Below the pieces are notes generated by a model. The model made no database searches and was not told the origin of the DNA. It was given only the letters and a program-made list of their open reading frames with translations. A stretch of 64,000 bases of DNA from Zygotorulaspora mrakii. Its lineage: Eukaryota; Ascomycota; Saccharomycetes; Saccharomycetales; Saccharomycetaceae. The DNA lies in NCBI RefSeq assembly GCF_013402915.1, contig NC_050719.1, positions 434,001 through 498,000 on the forward strand, read 5' to 3'. The position numbers and the translations under genes were made by a program. Shown in pieces: positions 11,054 to 20,814 of this stretch. Every line of letters starts with the position of its first letter. The stretch's first letter is position 1.

Positions 11054-11076
11054 GCCGAGGGGCGGCGCCCCTCGGC
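11054..11076. repeat. Perfect GC-rich inverted repeat (10-bp arms, 3-bp loop)
   Basis: The left arm GCCGAGGGGC and the right arm GCCCCTCGGC are exact reverse complements separated by GGC. Each arm contains AGGGG or its complement, the core of the stress-response element bound by Msn2/Msn4. On RNA this would be a very stable hairpin. Function is unknown. Confidence 0.75.
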
Positions 11077-11989
11077 AGCAGGGTAAGCGCGCCCCTCGCG
11101 GAATCAAGGAGTGCATATCAGCTCAGACGGCGCCGCCGTTCGACTCCACAGACACACCAACAGCCCGCGGTTCCTTTTTCGCTTTCTTTTGTTTTCTTTG
11201 CATAGCGTGTTTTCGGCCCATGCACGCGAACGTTGCTTGTTTCGCGCCAGCCCGCATGGCCACCCCTCCCCTCCCCGCCACCGCGACGACGACTGCGACG
11301 ATGACGAACGACCGGGCGTTCCGGTTGCTGCCTGCTCGTCGCCGTCGTATAAGACCTGGCGCATCGAATCTGCCTTACGTCATCACCGTTATACCGTTAC
11401 TGTACGTATTGCCATGATCATCATGAACGCAAGTGGCTCGACACCTTTCGTAGCGGCCACCGCTCTCACAGCATGATGCCCGGATGCTCTTGCACCTTGG
11501 TGATCGAGGGAGGGTGTTGATGTGTTGATGTGTTGCCGGCGTCGCTGTTGCTTTCGCTTGCGTTTGCGTTTGCTTTTTCTGCTGCATCTTATTTTGTGGT
11601 TCTCTTTCCTTCCACGTCGCCTGCGATCGGACCAACAAAGTCAAAGTCGATCATTCCCGCATTGTACATGCAACACTAAAGCACATGAGAACACAAAGCC
11701 AGAACAAGAAAAGAAAAAAATAAAGGTAGAAAGGGAAACACGCACATCTGCATTCAAAATGCACAAACGCACCGCCAACGCACACAAATGCGCACATACA
11801 CACACACCATCGAGATGATTATCCGTTTTCTTGATCATTACTGGATCATTACAGGACCTGTTCCATTGGGTTTCTGGCGTAGTCGGTTCGGTCAGTTCAG
11901 TTTCGCTTTTTCTTTTTCTGACTGCAAGCCAAATTTATTTTTACTGCCAATATCGGTCGCTACGCTTCGGTTCTCTTTTGCATTCTCAA

Positions 11990-12068
11990 AGTTGTCAGAA
12001 TTCTTATTCCCCTTTTTTTCTCTTTTGTCTCTTTTTTTTCTTGTTTTTTTCTTTTAGTTTCCCGTTTT
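11990..12068 (+). promoter_or_regulatory. T-rich tract upstream of CYC8
   Basis: About 80 bases are almost all T and C on the plus strand, with several T runs of six to eight. Such poly(dA:dT) or pyrimidine tracts exclude nucleosomes and precede start sites in yeast promoters. It lies about 300 bp before the CYC8 ATG. Confidence 0.5.
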
Positions 12069-12369
12069 TTTGGGTTCTCGTTCACGTCTCGTTTTTCGTT
12101 CTCTGGTCGGAGAAACAACAGAGTCGAGAAGTAAAAAGTGGTAAAAAGTGGACAGCGAATAGTTGTTTTTTATAATTGTAGTCATTATCGGGAGAAGGAT
12201 AGATTTTCTAGTTACTTGGTTATTGAAGAAAACAAAAGGAGAAAAAAGTTACAGATATACAGGCGTGGTAGGTTGAATATCACGGATTCTACTTTTATCG
12301 TCCAGCAGCAGACAGCATTGTTAGTGTAGGACAGGGAGAACTTAGCTGGTGAATAGTAGCATCCAAACC

Positions 12370-15300
12370 ATGTTGGCGGCACCAGGAGGTCAGCAGAAGT
12401 TGCAATCGCAGCCAGCACAGGCGGGGCAGCAGCAGACACACAGTCCGCAAACGGAGGGTCCGGTGGCGGAGGCAGCGCAACAGGCGTTGACTCAAACCCC
12501 ACAGCAGCAGCAGCAGCAGCAGCAGCAAGCGCAGCAGCAGCCCACGGACCCTCTGATGCAATCGACAGCGGAAACCTGGCTGTCAATTGCGTCGTTGGCG
12601 GAGACGCTGGGAGACGCGGATCGTGCGGCAATGGCGTACGACGCCACGCTGCAGTACAATCAGTCCTCCATCAAGGCTTTGACGTCGTTGGCGCATCTGT
12701 ATCGGTCGCGCGATATGTTCCAGCGAGGTGTTGAGCTCTATGAGAGAGCGTTGGCGGTTAACCCGGAGCTCTCGGACGTGTGGGCAACACTTGGCCATTG
12801 TTACTTGATGCTCGATGATTTACAGAGGGCGTACAATGCGTATCAGCAGGCGCTATACCACCTAAGCAATCCAAATGTACCGAAACTATGGCATGGTATT
12901 GGCATACTGTATGATAGATATGGGTCGCTGGAATATGCGGAAGAAGCATTTGCAAAGGTTTTAGAGCTTGATCCGCAGTTCGAAAAGGCCAATGAGATCT
13001 ATTTCAGACTGGGAATCATTTATAAACACCAAGGCAAATGGAACCAAGCTTTGGAATGTTTTAGATACATTTTGCCGCAACCGCCTGCACCTTTGCAAGA
13101 ATGGGACATTTGGTTTCAATTAGGTAGCGTATTGGAAAATATGGGCGAATGGCAAGGCGCAAAAGAGGCTTATGAACACGTGCTTCTGCAGAACGACCAC
13201 CATGCAAAAGTCTTACAACAGTTAGGTTGCTTATATGGAATGAATAATGTTCAATTTCACGATCCACAGAAGGCATTGAATCTACTATTAAAATCGTTGG
13301 AGGTCGATCCTTCAGATGCAACAACGTGGTACCATTTAGGTCGTGTTCATATGATTAGAAGCGATTATACAGCGGCCTATGACGCTTTTCAGCAGGCTGT
13401 CAATAGAGATTCAAGAAACCCAATTTTCTGGTGTTCCATTGGTGTGTTATACTATCAAATTTCTCAATATAGAGATGCTCTCGATGCTTACACACGGGCG
13501 ATAAGATTAAATCCTTATATCAGCGAGGTTTGGTACGATTTAGGTACGCTTTATGAAACTTGTAACAATCAATTAAATGATGCATTGGATGCTTACAAAC
13601 AAGCTGCAAGATTAGATCCAGAGAATATTCATATCAGAGAAAGATTAGAGGCTCTTACGCAACAGTTGTCCAATCCTAATAATAATTCCTCAATGGCAAA
13701 GAATACTACTGTAAGTCCAGATGGTACGGTGACTCTTCAACAACAAGGTCCGCCACCAATTATGTTACAGCCAACTTTGCAGTCAAACGATCAAAGTAAT
13801 CCATTGAATATTAGACCTCCTGCAACAGCGTTGTATTCAAATGGTTCCCTAGGCCAGTCACAAGCTCAACAGTTGCAAGCCCAAGCCCAAGCCCAAGCCC
13901 AAGCCCAAGCACAAGCCCAAGCCCACGCACAAGCACAAGCCCACGCACAAGCCCAAGCCCAAGCACAGGCCCAGGCCCAAGCACAAGCCCAAGCCCACGC
14001 ACAAGCACAAGCCCACGCACAAGCCCAAGCCCAAGCACAGGCCCAGGCCCAAGCCCAAGCGCATGCCCAAGCTCAACAGTACCAGGCACAAGCCCAAGCC
14101 CAAGCGCAAGCACACGCGCATGCACAAGCACAAGCACAAGCCCAAGCACAAGCACAAGCCCAAGCGCAAGCACACGCGCATGCACAAGCACAAGCACAAG
14201 CCCAAGCACAAGCTCAAGCTCAAGCTCAAGCCCAAGCGCAAGCACAAGCACAAGCACAAGCACAAGCCCAAGCACATGCACAAGCCCAAGCACATGCACA
14301 GCATCAGCGAATACCGGGGCATCTTATGAACATGCCGCAGCAACATTCATATGGACCTATGAGTATTACTCAGCCGACCCCACCATCTTCGACAATATTA
14401 CCGTTGCCAACTCAGCAACAGTCACCCCAAAACAGGCAAGTGAGTAGTTCAGGACATGAACCTCATAATTTTTCAAACCAGCAAATGTTGCAACCCTTGC
14501 CACAATCAGCTTTGGTCAGTAATGCTGTTGAATCAGCAAATCCGATGGGTCCAATTGTACCCCAAAAGAGACATATGGATGGTAGTATACATACATTAGT
14601 GAACGCAGCTGTCTCATCCTATTCTGGTGAAGATCCAAATTCAAATGCGAGAACGGATTCTGATAAGAATAATAACGATGGCTCATTATCAGAGTCTGCC
14701 CAAGTGCCAACACTACCAGCCTCTCAAAAGGTACAAAATACAAATATAGAGCCCCAGCAAAAAAAACTGAAAATAAAGAAATCTCCAAAAATTCCTGCAC
14801 CAAATTTAAAGATAAAGTCAACAACTCTAAAGGATAAAGAAAAGGAAAGGCTGGCTAGGTCAGCAAAAAATAATCAGGCAAATAACACTATTGGAGAAAA
14901 TTCGAATGGTTTTTCAGCCTCGCCAATTAATCCATATAACTTGAATAAGGAAAATAAAATTGATGGTCCCGGAGAATCCGCTTTACCAGTAGCTAAAGAA
15001 GTTGAAGGTAATAAAAATGTAATTCCGTCCGTCACAAGCATAAATGAAAAAGGTTCCAGCGGTAATGGTTCAATGAATTCACCTTCAATGTCAAAAGACC
15101 AATTGTCAGCTCTGCCTGAAGAAACGTCGGATAAGGTCTCAAGCTCTTCATACCCTTTTAAAATTCCCAACAATAATGGCAGGGGGAAAGCCACAGAATC
15201 GTCGAATCAGAATGATCCGAGAACTGCTTCAGTGGGTCCTACCGATAAAGAGATCGAAAAAAGTACGCAACAAGCGTTAGAGGATGCCATTCGGAGACAG

Positions 15301-15906
15301 CGCCTGAGCAGTTCAACCATTGAGACGGCATCAACTGTGACAAATCCTGACTCCGTAGACCATACCACTGAGGATAAAAAATCATCGCAAACAACTGAGA
15401 TCAGAACGTCACCCATTGAGCAAAGACCGAATGACCTCTCTCCATTAGTACAGCGTCCTCCGTTACAAAACGAAAGGACTTTGTCGAAGTCAACGACATC
15501 CAGTGGAGATGCTCAAACTCAGGATGAAAGTTTTAGATCAAGCGATGCTTCTATCAATACAATTGATGCTGCAGCTTCGGATGTGGAAAAGAATAAAAAA
15601 ACGGACGCTGATATAGAAGCTGAAGTACAGCGACAGGCCGAAATACAGGCCGACCCTCGTGATGATTTGATGAAAGTAGATTCAGAAGTGGTTACGAACG
15701 CAAATAAAACAGAACCAGAGACAGTTATTAAACCAAGTGCTGAAGCGATGGAACGATTACAAGAAGCAGCTAAACTTCGTGAAGAAGAAGAACGTGAAAG
15801 ACTGGAGCAAGAACAACTGAATAAGAAAACTCAGCCCGATGATAATAGTTTGACAAGATCTAGCATTGTAAGACAAATTGAGGAAGACGAAAATTATGAC
15901 GAATAA
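12370..15906 (+). CDS. CYC8: Cyc8 (Ssn6) subunit of the Tup1-Cyc8 corepressor
   Basis: A 1,178-residue nuclear corepressor subunit. Sequence-specific repressors such as Rox1 and Mig1 recruit Tup1-Cyc8. The protein has a Gln-rich N-terminus (about 1-60). An array of roughly ten TPR units then spans about 68-427, nearly identical to yeast Cyc8 (for example [16 protein letters not shown] and [15 protein letters not shown]). An extended Gln-Ala/His-Ala tract occupies about 503-645. The C-terminal half is long, Ser/Thr/Asn-rich and charged, ending EEDENYDE. Yeast Cyc8 is 966 residues, so this version is longer, mainly outside the TPRs. The frame extends seven codons upstream to a GTG; the ATG at 12,370 is the start. 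It converges on SUS1. Confidence 0.97.
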   Translation: MLAAPGGQQKLQSQPAQAGQQQTHSPQTEGPVAEAAQQALTQTPQQQQQQQQQAQQQPTDPLMQSTAETWLSIASLAETLGDADRAAMAYDATLQYNQSSIKALTSLAHLYRSRDMFQRGVELYERALAVNPELSDVWATLGHCYLMLDDLQRAYNAYQQALYHLSNPNVPKLWHGIGILYDRYGSLEYAEEAFAKVLELDPQFEKANEIYFRLGIIYKHQGKWNQALECFRYILPQPPAPLQEWDIWFQLGSVLENMGEWQGAKEAYEHVLLQNDHHAKVLQQLGCLYGMNNVQFHDPQKALNLLLKSLEVDPSDATTWYHLGRVHMIRSDYTAAYDAFQQAVNRDSRNPIFWCSIGVLYYQISQYRDALDAYTRAIRLNPYISEVWYDLGTLYETCNNQLNDALDAYKQAARLDPENIHIRERLEALTQQLSNPNNNSSMAKNTTVSPDGTVTLQQQGPPPIMLQPTLQSNDQSNPLNIRPPATALYSNGSLGQSQAQQLQAQAQAQAQAQAQAQAHAQAQAHAQAQAQAQAQAQAQAQAHAQAQAHAQAQAQAQAQAQAQAHAQAQQYQAQAQAQAQAHAHAQAQAQAQAQAQAQAQAHAHAQAQAQAQAQAQAQAQAQAQAQAQAQAQAQAHAQAQAHAQHQRIPGHLMNMPQQHSYGPMSITQPTPPSSTILPLPTQQQSPQNRQVSSSGHEPHNFSNQQMLQPLPQSALVSNAVESANPMGPIVPQKRHMDGSIHTLVNAAVSSYSGEDPNSNARTDSDKNNNDGSLSESAQVPTLPASQKVQNTNIEPQQKKLKIKKSPKIPAPNLKIKSTTLKDKEKERLARSAKNNQANNTIGENSNGFSASPINPYNLNKENKIDGPGESALPVAKEVEGNKNVIPSVTSINEKGSSGNGSMNSPSMSKDQLSALPEETSDKVSSSSYPFKIPNNNGRGKATESSNQNDPRTASVGPTDKEIEKSTQQALEDAIRRQRLSSSTIETASTVTNPDSVDHTTEDKKSSQTTEIRTSPIEQRPNDLSPLVQRPPLQNERTLSKSTTSSGDAQTQDESFRSSDASINTIDAAASDVEKNKKTDADIEAEVQRQAEIQADPRDDLMKVDSEVVTNANKTEPETVIKPSAEAMERLQEAAKLREEEERERLEQEQLNKKTQPDDNSLTRSSIVRQIEEDENYDE
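13878..14304 (+). repeat. Gln-Ala coding minisatellite inside CYC8
   Basis: A tract of alternating CAA/CAG or CAC/CAT with GCN codons encodes about 140 residues of QA and HA pairs. It has higher-order structure. A 60-bp block at 13,921-13,980 recurs at 13,993-14,052 (72-bp period). The block from 14,101 recurs at 14,161 for 52 bases. These near-exact long units imply recent expansion by slippage or unequal exchange. S. cerevisiae CYC8 has a similar QA tract. Confidence 0.95.
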
Positions 15907-16069
15907 CGTCGAGTCAAATGATGAATTATACGTTAAAATAGAAACATTAGGTACACTACTTATGTATTGATTTCCTTTGTGATTGAAAGAGCATCTAGGT
16001 GGAAACTGTAATAATATGCAACACACTTGTATAAATAGGCCAAAAGACTCTCTTTCATATATCTATAGT

Positions 16070-16517
16070 TTATTCTGTGCCCACAATTTCATTCAGAAAT
16101 ACTCTTATTTGCTCAAGAACCTCTTCTTTTGTGGGAGTTGAAACCAAATCTAAAGTAAAACAGATTAGTATATTAAAGCTATGCTAAAAGAAATTGGAGA
16201 GTTTTTCATTGGTTCAAATACATACCTAAGGCCTCTGGTTCAATCTTTGATAATATTTGGGAAAAATTCGTCGAGTTTGTAGCGCGAATTTCTGCTGTTA
16301 TTAGCCTTCTGACCTCATCGACCCATCCATCTTGCAACAATCTTTCGCCCAGTTTATCCGATATTCTGATTGAATTTCCTGTTAGTAAAAGCTTTCGTAA
16401 TTAAACTGCGCATATATGCAACACGTACTTTTCATAATTGCCAGATGCAACCAAGTACCGCTGAATCTGAGCCTTCAAATCAGAAGATCCGCCATTTTCG
16501 GTAGTGGCCTCACTCAT
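16070..16517 (-). CDS. SUS1: Sus1, SAGA DUB-module and TREX-2 subunit (three exons)
   Basis: A 102-residue nuclear protein shared by the SAGA histone H2B deubiquitinase module and the TREX-2 mRNA export complex. No single open frame covers it. I reconstructed exons 16,429-16,517, 16,226-16,365 and 16,070-16,149 on the minus strand. They splice in frame (phases 2 and 1). The product carries LKAQIQRYLVASGNYEKISDKL, split over the first junction, and LLQDGWVDEV, matching yeast Sus1 (96 residues). Both introns sit where the two S. cerevisiae SUS1 introns sit. In S. cerevisiae, retention of the first intron is regulated. It converges on CYC8 with about 160 bp between the stops. Confidence 0.92.
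16150..16225 (-). other. SUS1 intron 2
   Basis: The intron is 76 nt long, with donor GTATGT, a TACTAAT branch-like sequence and acceptor TAG. Removing it joins EPEAL to the exon 3 product starting D-L-V-S, restoring the Sus1 frame to a TAA stop. Confidence 0.85.
16366..16428 (-). other. SUS1 intron 1
   Basis: The intron is 63 nt long. It has the donor GTACGT (the common yeast donor is GTATGT), a perfect TACTAAC branch site at 16,381-16,387 and the acceptor CAG about 16 nt later. The weak donor is notable because the S. cerevisiae counterpart also has a non-consensus donor and is inefficiently spliced. Confidence 0.85.
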
Positions 16518-17272
16518 AGTATTAGCTGAATAACAGAATAACGGAATAACGACCTCTGTACAGTAAAAGTATGTAATCGGTTTAAGTTCTTTTTCTTGTG
16601 ACTTTGATCCGCTCTTCTTGGGCAGTATTTATTGGTACGCTAAAGGTTCGATTTTTACGTAGTGCGAAGGATGTTCATTTCATAATGCAATGTGACATAA
16701 TTTCAATCAAAAGTAGATCTGTGAAATGGCCTAGCTTTACACAACTTAAAATGACTCAAAAGGTTAGCACTATATTACTTGGGAGTCAATGGATCGTTAA
16801 AATTTAGCTCTGATTATTGTGATTGCATTTCGCATACCCAAGACCTCAAATGGGATTCTGTAAGAGTTAGAGTCGGCCAAAAGTCTGAAGCTGCCAAAAG
16901 TCTAAAGCTGCCAAAAGTTTTGCTGCATACCACCGATAGGTATCAGGCTACCAAATGCAGGCAAGCGCTATTTACACAAGATACCCATTCTTCCATTCGC
17001 TAAAGGTGTCGCGGAAGTTCCAAACCTCACGAAATGCAATCGTGGGGGCAAATTCACGTCTTGAAGCAAAAAATGCATGTCTCGATTTCAAGCTACTTTT
17101 GAGACATGATTAGCCCTAAATTAGACGATTAAATAAATCGTAAGCGTAAGATACTTCTTGCACACATCATCCCATAAGCGTGACTTTGCGCGCTTAGTCC
17201 CCTGGTGCAGACCCAAAAGAAATATAGGACCTGCATTTACGACAGTTGAGGTTATAAGGAGATTCATGTCAA
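16518..17272. other. SUS1-YSA1 divergent intergenic region
   Basis: About 750 bp shared by two divergent genes. It contains a 17-bp tandem repeat at about 16,876-16,920, listed separately, and no gene or RNA I can recognise. Confidence 0.5.
16876..16920 (+). repeat. 17-bp tandem repeat, about 2.5 copies
   Basis: GCCAAAAGTCTGAAGCT (16,876-16,892) is followed directly by the same unit with one change (16,893-16,909), then by a third unit that diverges after GCCAAAAGT. It lies 350-400 bp upstream of both divergent genes and could be a repeated binding site or simple slippage. Confidence 0.7.
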
Positions 17273-17971
17273 ATGTTTCTAAGACCCATACTGACAAAAC
17301 AATCACTGAAAATTGAATATAGAGTGTTATTCACTATGTCACCACAACTGAAAGGTAAACCAGAGCTTGCTAAAATATTGAGCTCTCGTCCAGCAAAGGC
17401 TGACGAGTGCAAATGGATCGGTCTAGAGAAAATAAGCTACGCAGATCCCAATGGAAAGCAGAGAGACTGGGATAGTGCAATTCGTTTGACAAGAAGTAAT
17501 GGTGGCGTTGATGGCGTTGGAATTCTGGTCATCCTGAAATACAAGGACGGCACACCAAATGAGATCTTGCTACAAAAGCAATTTAGACCGCCAGTCGGCG
17601 GTGTCTGCATCGAAATGCCGGCTGGACTCATTGACGGTGATGAAAGCATTGAAACAGCTGCACTGAGAGAACTAAAGGAGGAAACGGGCTATGTTGGGAA
17701 AATTGTTCAACAAAGTCCGGTTGCCTTTAACGATCCAGGTTTCACGAACACCAATCTTTCTCTTGTCACAGTTGAAGTAGATATGACAGCTGAAGAAAAC
17801 AAAAACCCCAAGTCTAAGCTTGAGGAGAACGAATTCATCGAATGTTTCAAAGTTCCATTAACAGATTTCGCCGAACAGATGATTGCCTTGGACAAAGAGG
17901 GCTACAAGCTTGACGCTCGTGTACAAAACGTGGCCGAAGGTATTCAGCTAGCGCAAAAATATAGATTGTAG
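17273..17971 (+). CDS. YSA1: Nudix hydrolase, ADP-ribose pyrophosphatase
   Basis: A 232-residue Nudix enzyme that hydrolyses ADP-ribose and related ADP-sugars to AMP and a sugar phosphate. The Nudix box runs GLIDGDE, then REL, then EETGYVG, at about residues 116-140, with all key Glu and Arg residues present. Yeast Ysa1 has 231 residues. The first ATG at 17,273 gives a short basic, hydrophobic N-terminus before GKPELAKI. A second ATG at 17,336 would remove it, and the yeast protein has a similar short leader, so the first is kept. Confidence 0.93.
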   Translation: MFLRPILTKQSLKIEYRVLFTMSPQLKGKPELAKILSSRPAKADECKWIGLEKISYADPNGKQRDWDSAIRLTRSNGGVDGVGILVILKYKDGTPNEILLQKQFRPPVGGVCIEMPAGLIDGDESIETAALRELKEETGYVGKIVQQSPVAFNDPGFTNTNLSLVTVEVDMTAEENKNPKSKLEENEFIECFKVPLTDFAEQMIALDKEGYKLDARVQNVAEGIQLAQKYRL

Positions 17972-18065
17972 TAACCTATATAAAGGTTTAACAGTTCTTT
18001 ACAAGCAGCAGCGACCGTTTGCTCTCAAAACTCAACAAAAAAAGGTCAGTTAATGCCGTTAGCTG

Positions 18066-18072
18066 AAAAAAA
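18066..18072 (-). terminator. Pol III terminator of tRNA-Ser
   Basis: A run of seven T on the minus strand directly follows the discriminator base of the tRNA, the usual RNA polymerase III stop signal. Confidence 0.85.
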
Positions 18073-18154
18073 CGACACCAGCAGGATTTGAACCAGCGCG
18101 GGCAGAGCCCAACAGATTTCAAGTCTGTCGCCTTAACCACTCGGCCATAGTGCC
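18073..18154 (-). tRNA. tRNA-Ser (anticodon UGA)
   Basis: The gene is 82 nt and intronless. The minus strand begins GGCACTA and ends with its partner arm and G73. The anticodon stem ACAGA/TCTGT is perfect around loop CTTGAAA, giving anticodon TGA. The long variable arm (GGGCTCTGCCC) is diagnostic of serine. The B box GGTTCAAATCC is intact and a T7 terminator follows. I recall a tRNA-Ser(UGA) near NOT5 and MED1 on S. cerevisiae chromosome XVI, which would make this syntenic. Confidence 0.96.
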
Positions 18155-19299
18155 TAAATTTTTATATGAAGTGAGATTTAAGATATCTCTAAATAGAAGG
18201 TATTGCAGTCGTTGACGAAGCACTTCAGTAGTTTAGCATCATATGGTGAAATATAGAGCGATATTGGAGAGAAGTTAGATATATATTAAAGAGACGACAT
18301 TTAAAAATAATGATAATTGGCATATATAATAAAAGAATTGAAGTCAGATGATGTTGAAATATAGATCGATGTTGTAAGATACATGAAAGAGATGACTTAT
18401 AAGAATCAGAAACAAGACAATTGGACTGTAAAACAAAATAAACGAAGCCAGATGAAGCACTAACAGAATATCAATCGATCCTGGAAAGATATCGGATGAT
18501 AATCTATCGCAAGACGTTTACAATTCAGGAATCTGACTACGAAGGAGTCTATGGAATGAACACGAAATAGCAGTTGTACTGTGGATTCTATGGGACTAGA
18601 AATGGTGTGATGACGATGAAAATTCCTCATTCGTCGTCCTCTCTTATGGTACAATAGGTGCAAAATGTTAGGTATAAATACTGACGTATTTCCCAGATGT
18701 TAATCCAAGTTCAATTAGTTTTATCTCAATTCATGATATAGAAAATCAAGGAACTATATATCTCTATAATTGAATATCATGGTATTATCATCAATATCTA
18801 ACCAAGTTATTATCATAACTCCGAAGAAACCCTTCTTTCCAAATAATTATCATCATTGTCTAACCAAGTTACTATCAGTAACTCTGAAGAAAACATTCTC
18901 TCTAAATAATGATATTGGAAATCGAGGATTTATATACCTCTATAGCTGGTTCTCACAATATAGTCAATTTCTAACCAAGCGATTGCAAACAACTCCGTAG
19001 TACAAATGTTCTCTCAATATTTGTGTTTGAATAAGAACAACAACTCTTCATCTGGTTTTTATTTCATTCTATGATATAGGGAGCCAAAGATTTATATATC
19101 TCGATAATTGAATAGCAAGGGTGTAATGTCAACGTGCAATTAACTGCTAACAAGATTCTTGATAAAAATTGAATCTGTCAATAGCTAGCATCAATTTTTA
19201 AATAACAAATCTTTGAAGATGCATGATGTGCTGGTTGAGTAAATAGGTCACTTTCACCATGTTGTAGAGACAGCCAAGAACGATGCTCTACAAAATGCG
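18155..19299. repeat. Degenerate repeat field between tRNA-Ser and MED1
   Basis: AT-rich DNA about 1.1 kb long with two families of diverged direct repeats. Family A begins TGAAATATAG at 18,247 and 18,355, with a weaker copy near 18,468. Family B begins ATGATAT at 18,733, 18,909 and 19,071 and includes a recurring TCTAACCAAG. A 10-bp inverted pair, CCAGATGAAG at 18,448 and CTTCATCTGG at 19,046, brackets much of it. TGTTGAAAT at 18,352 resembles the start of a Ty long terminal repeat and the location beside a tRNA is typical for Ty insertion. I see no intact LTR or target duplication, so decayed LTR remnants are only a suggestion. Confidence 0.5.
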
Positions 19300-20814
19300 C
19301 TATATATGAATTTTTAGAATATCCATAAATGTTTTCCAGTTTTTCGGGTCCTCATAGAGACTGCAATTAGCAATTTTGTTCAATGATATGCTGTCCTCAC
19401 TGATAACCAATTGCAGCAGATGCGTTGATTCCTCAACCGAAAGATTATTTGGGTCTAAGTCCATTTTGACGTCCTGATCTGTACTAGAAGCATCTCTTTT
19501 TGATGTTCCTGCAATTGATTTCAAATCCGAACTCGAGTCTGTCATAATTTCATGTAAATTGAACTGTTGTAAACCCTCATCCTTAAGCATTACTGATTCG
19601 GTCGCACTGGGTCGCCTGATTTTATTTGGATGCTTTCTTCTCTTTTGATCAACTGAGGACCTTCGCCTTCCACGAGTTGATGTTGACATACCAGGAAGGT
19701 TTCCACCCAATATGTCATTTTTTTCGTCATCTGACATGCTGACTGACGGAAATAGAAGCGAATGCAGTTGCTTCAATACGGTCTCCGACCATTGAATCCA
19801 ATTCAAGATGTCTCTGAGAATATCGATATTGTCGTTACTAATATCAAACACTTTCACTTTAATCAACTTTGTGGTGAAGTCATTCATAATTTGAAGCTTA
19901 TCGTTAATTTTGATGTTATATTTGTTTTCTGAAATCCAGTCATTCAACTTCCCAGTTTCTTGAATACCAGAGTGTGCATCACTCACCATTTTATAATTAA
20001 CAACCATTGAATCATATAATATGAAATTTTGAGGGAACAAATCTTCTTGAGATAAAATTTCTGCCACTAATGACACTCCACAGGTATAATTTTCAGAACT
20101 AAGATTGATCCAATCCATCTTTTCTTCCGCGAAAACAAACTCGTAAAGTCTATGCTTGGGGTCTCTAGATTTCTCAAGATAGATTCGGGCCAACACTTTT
20201 TGGTTCTCATTTAATATGTAAATACCGAAGCTGTTACCAAGATTCGTAGCAACAGTAAAAGGAGCACCATTGTGGGAAAAATCTTGTTGAATGAATGACG
20301 CTAATTCTGTATAGTACTTGAAAAGGTCAAGTTTACCCGAACACCCACCATTTTCGTTCGAACTGTTGTTTGATCCAAAATTATTACTGCTTGAAGTATT
20401 GGTGGGATCTATGTCTACATTCGAAAAATTATCCAAAAGATGAAGAAATTTCAAATTACTATGGAATTCATGCAGATCAGGATACTGGGTTAGTGAATTG
20501 AGCAATATATTGTTACTTGGCGAGCTAGAATGTTGATCATCGATAAAATAATCAAAGTTGTCAAAGTTTGAAGCCAACACTAATTTCACGTCAGTCACTT
20601 TTTTTTGGTGTTTACTGAAATCAATATCAATAACAATTATCTTGGAGGCTGTCGATAACCTTGCTGTCTGTGCATCTATATCATCAATGAATGATTCCAA
20701 CCCTAACGTTTGACAAAGTTTGGTAATGTTTTCTAGAGTAACAGAGCCGGACTTGTACTCTTGAAACAGCTCAATCATGTCCCCAAGCTGCTCATTATAG
20801 GTGTCAGCTTCCAT
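19300..20814 (-). CDS. MED1: Mediator complex subunit Med1
   Basis: A 504-residue subunit of the Mediator middle module, which links activators to RNA polymerase II. The N-terminus contains MIELFQEYKSGSVTLENITKL and LCQTLGLESF. RLSTASKIIVIDIDF and LVLASNFDNFDYF follow, and a late block reads SATESVMLKDEGLQQFNLHEI; all are shared with yeast Med1 (566 residues). The frame extends to a TTG at 20,964, but the ATG at 20,814 (MEADTYNEQLGDMIELF) aligns with the yeast start. It is divergent from SPE3, as these two genes lie close in S. cerevisiae. Confidence 0.93.
   Translation of the reverse strand: MEADTYNEQLGDMIELFQEYKSGSVTLENITKLCQTLGLESFIDDIDAQTARLSTASKIIVIDIDFSKHQKKVTDVKLVLASNFDNFDYFIDDQHSSSPSNNILLNSLTQYPDLHEFHSNLKFLHLLDNFSNVDIDPTNTSSSNNFGSNNSSNENGGCSGKLDLFKYYTELASFIQQDFSHNGAPFTVATNLGNSFGIYILNENQKVLARIYLEKSRDPKHRLYEFVFAEEKMDWINLSSENYTCGVSLVAEILSQEDLFPQNFILYDSMVVNYKMVSDAHSGIQETGKLNDWISENKYNIKINDKLQIMNDFTTKLIKVKVFDISNDNIDILRDILNWIQWSETVLKQLHSLLFPSVSMSDDEKNDILGGNLPGMSTSTRGRRRSSVDQKRRKHPNKIRRPSATESVMLKDEGLQQFNLHEIMTDSSSDLKSIAGTSKRDASSTDQDVKMDLDPNNLSVEESTHLLQLVISEDSISLNKIANCSLYEDPKNWKTFMDILKIHI

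Larger units (their letters stand above)
10338..12369. other. RAD16-CYC8 divergent intergenic region with a GC-rich island
   Basis: Two kilobases without a gene I can support. By hand count about 395 of the 600 bases in 10,501-11,100 are G or C (66%), and a second rich block spans about 11,221-11,340. A perfect inverted repeat lies at 11,054-11,076. From about 11,990 the base composition flips to a T-rich tract leading to CYC8. Long open frames on both strands, one of 264 codons beginning at a TTG, are what GC-rich random DNA produces and show no domain. The length and composition suggest an elaborate CYC8 upstream region. Confidence 0.6.

Noticed and set aside
10411..11205. 264-codon plus-strand frame in the CYC8 upstream island
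   Set aside because: It starts at a TTG and is Ala/Ser/Arg/Pro-rich as expected of random GC-rich DNA. It overlaps comparable frames on other strands and shows no domain.
12349..12369. GTG start seven codons upstream in CYC8, and similar non-ATG starts for NOT5, LYS2, MED1, SPE3, HOS1, AIM3, VID24, JID1, YMC1, BRR1 and TFB4
   Set aside because: Yeast cytosolic translation starts almost always at ATG, and in nearly all these genes the next ATG coincides with the homologue's start.
13811..14346. Minus-strand frames of about 160 codons rich in Leu-Gly or Leu-Cys across CYC8
   Set aside because: They are antisense readings of the Gln-Ala repeat; low-complexity DNA stays open in all frames.
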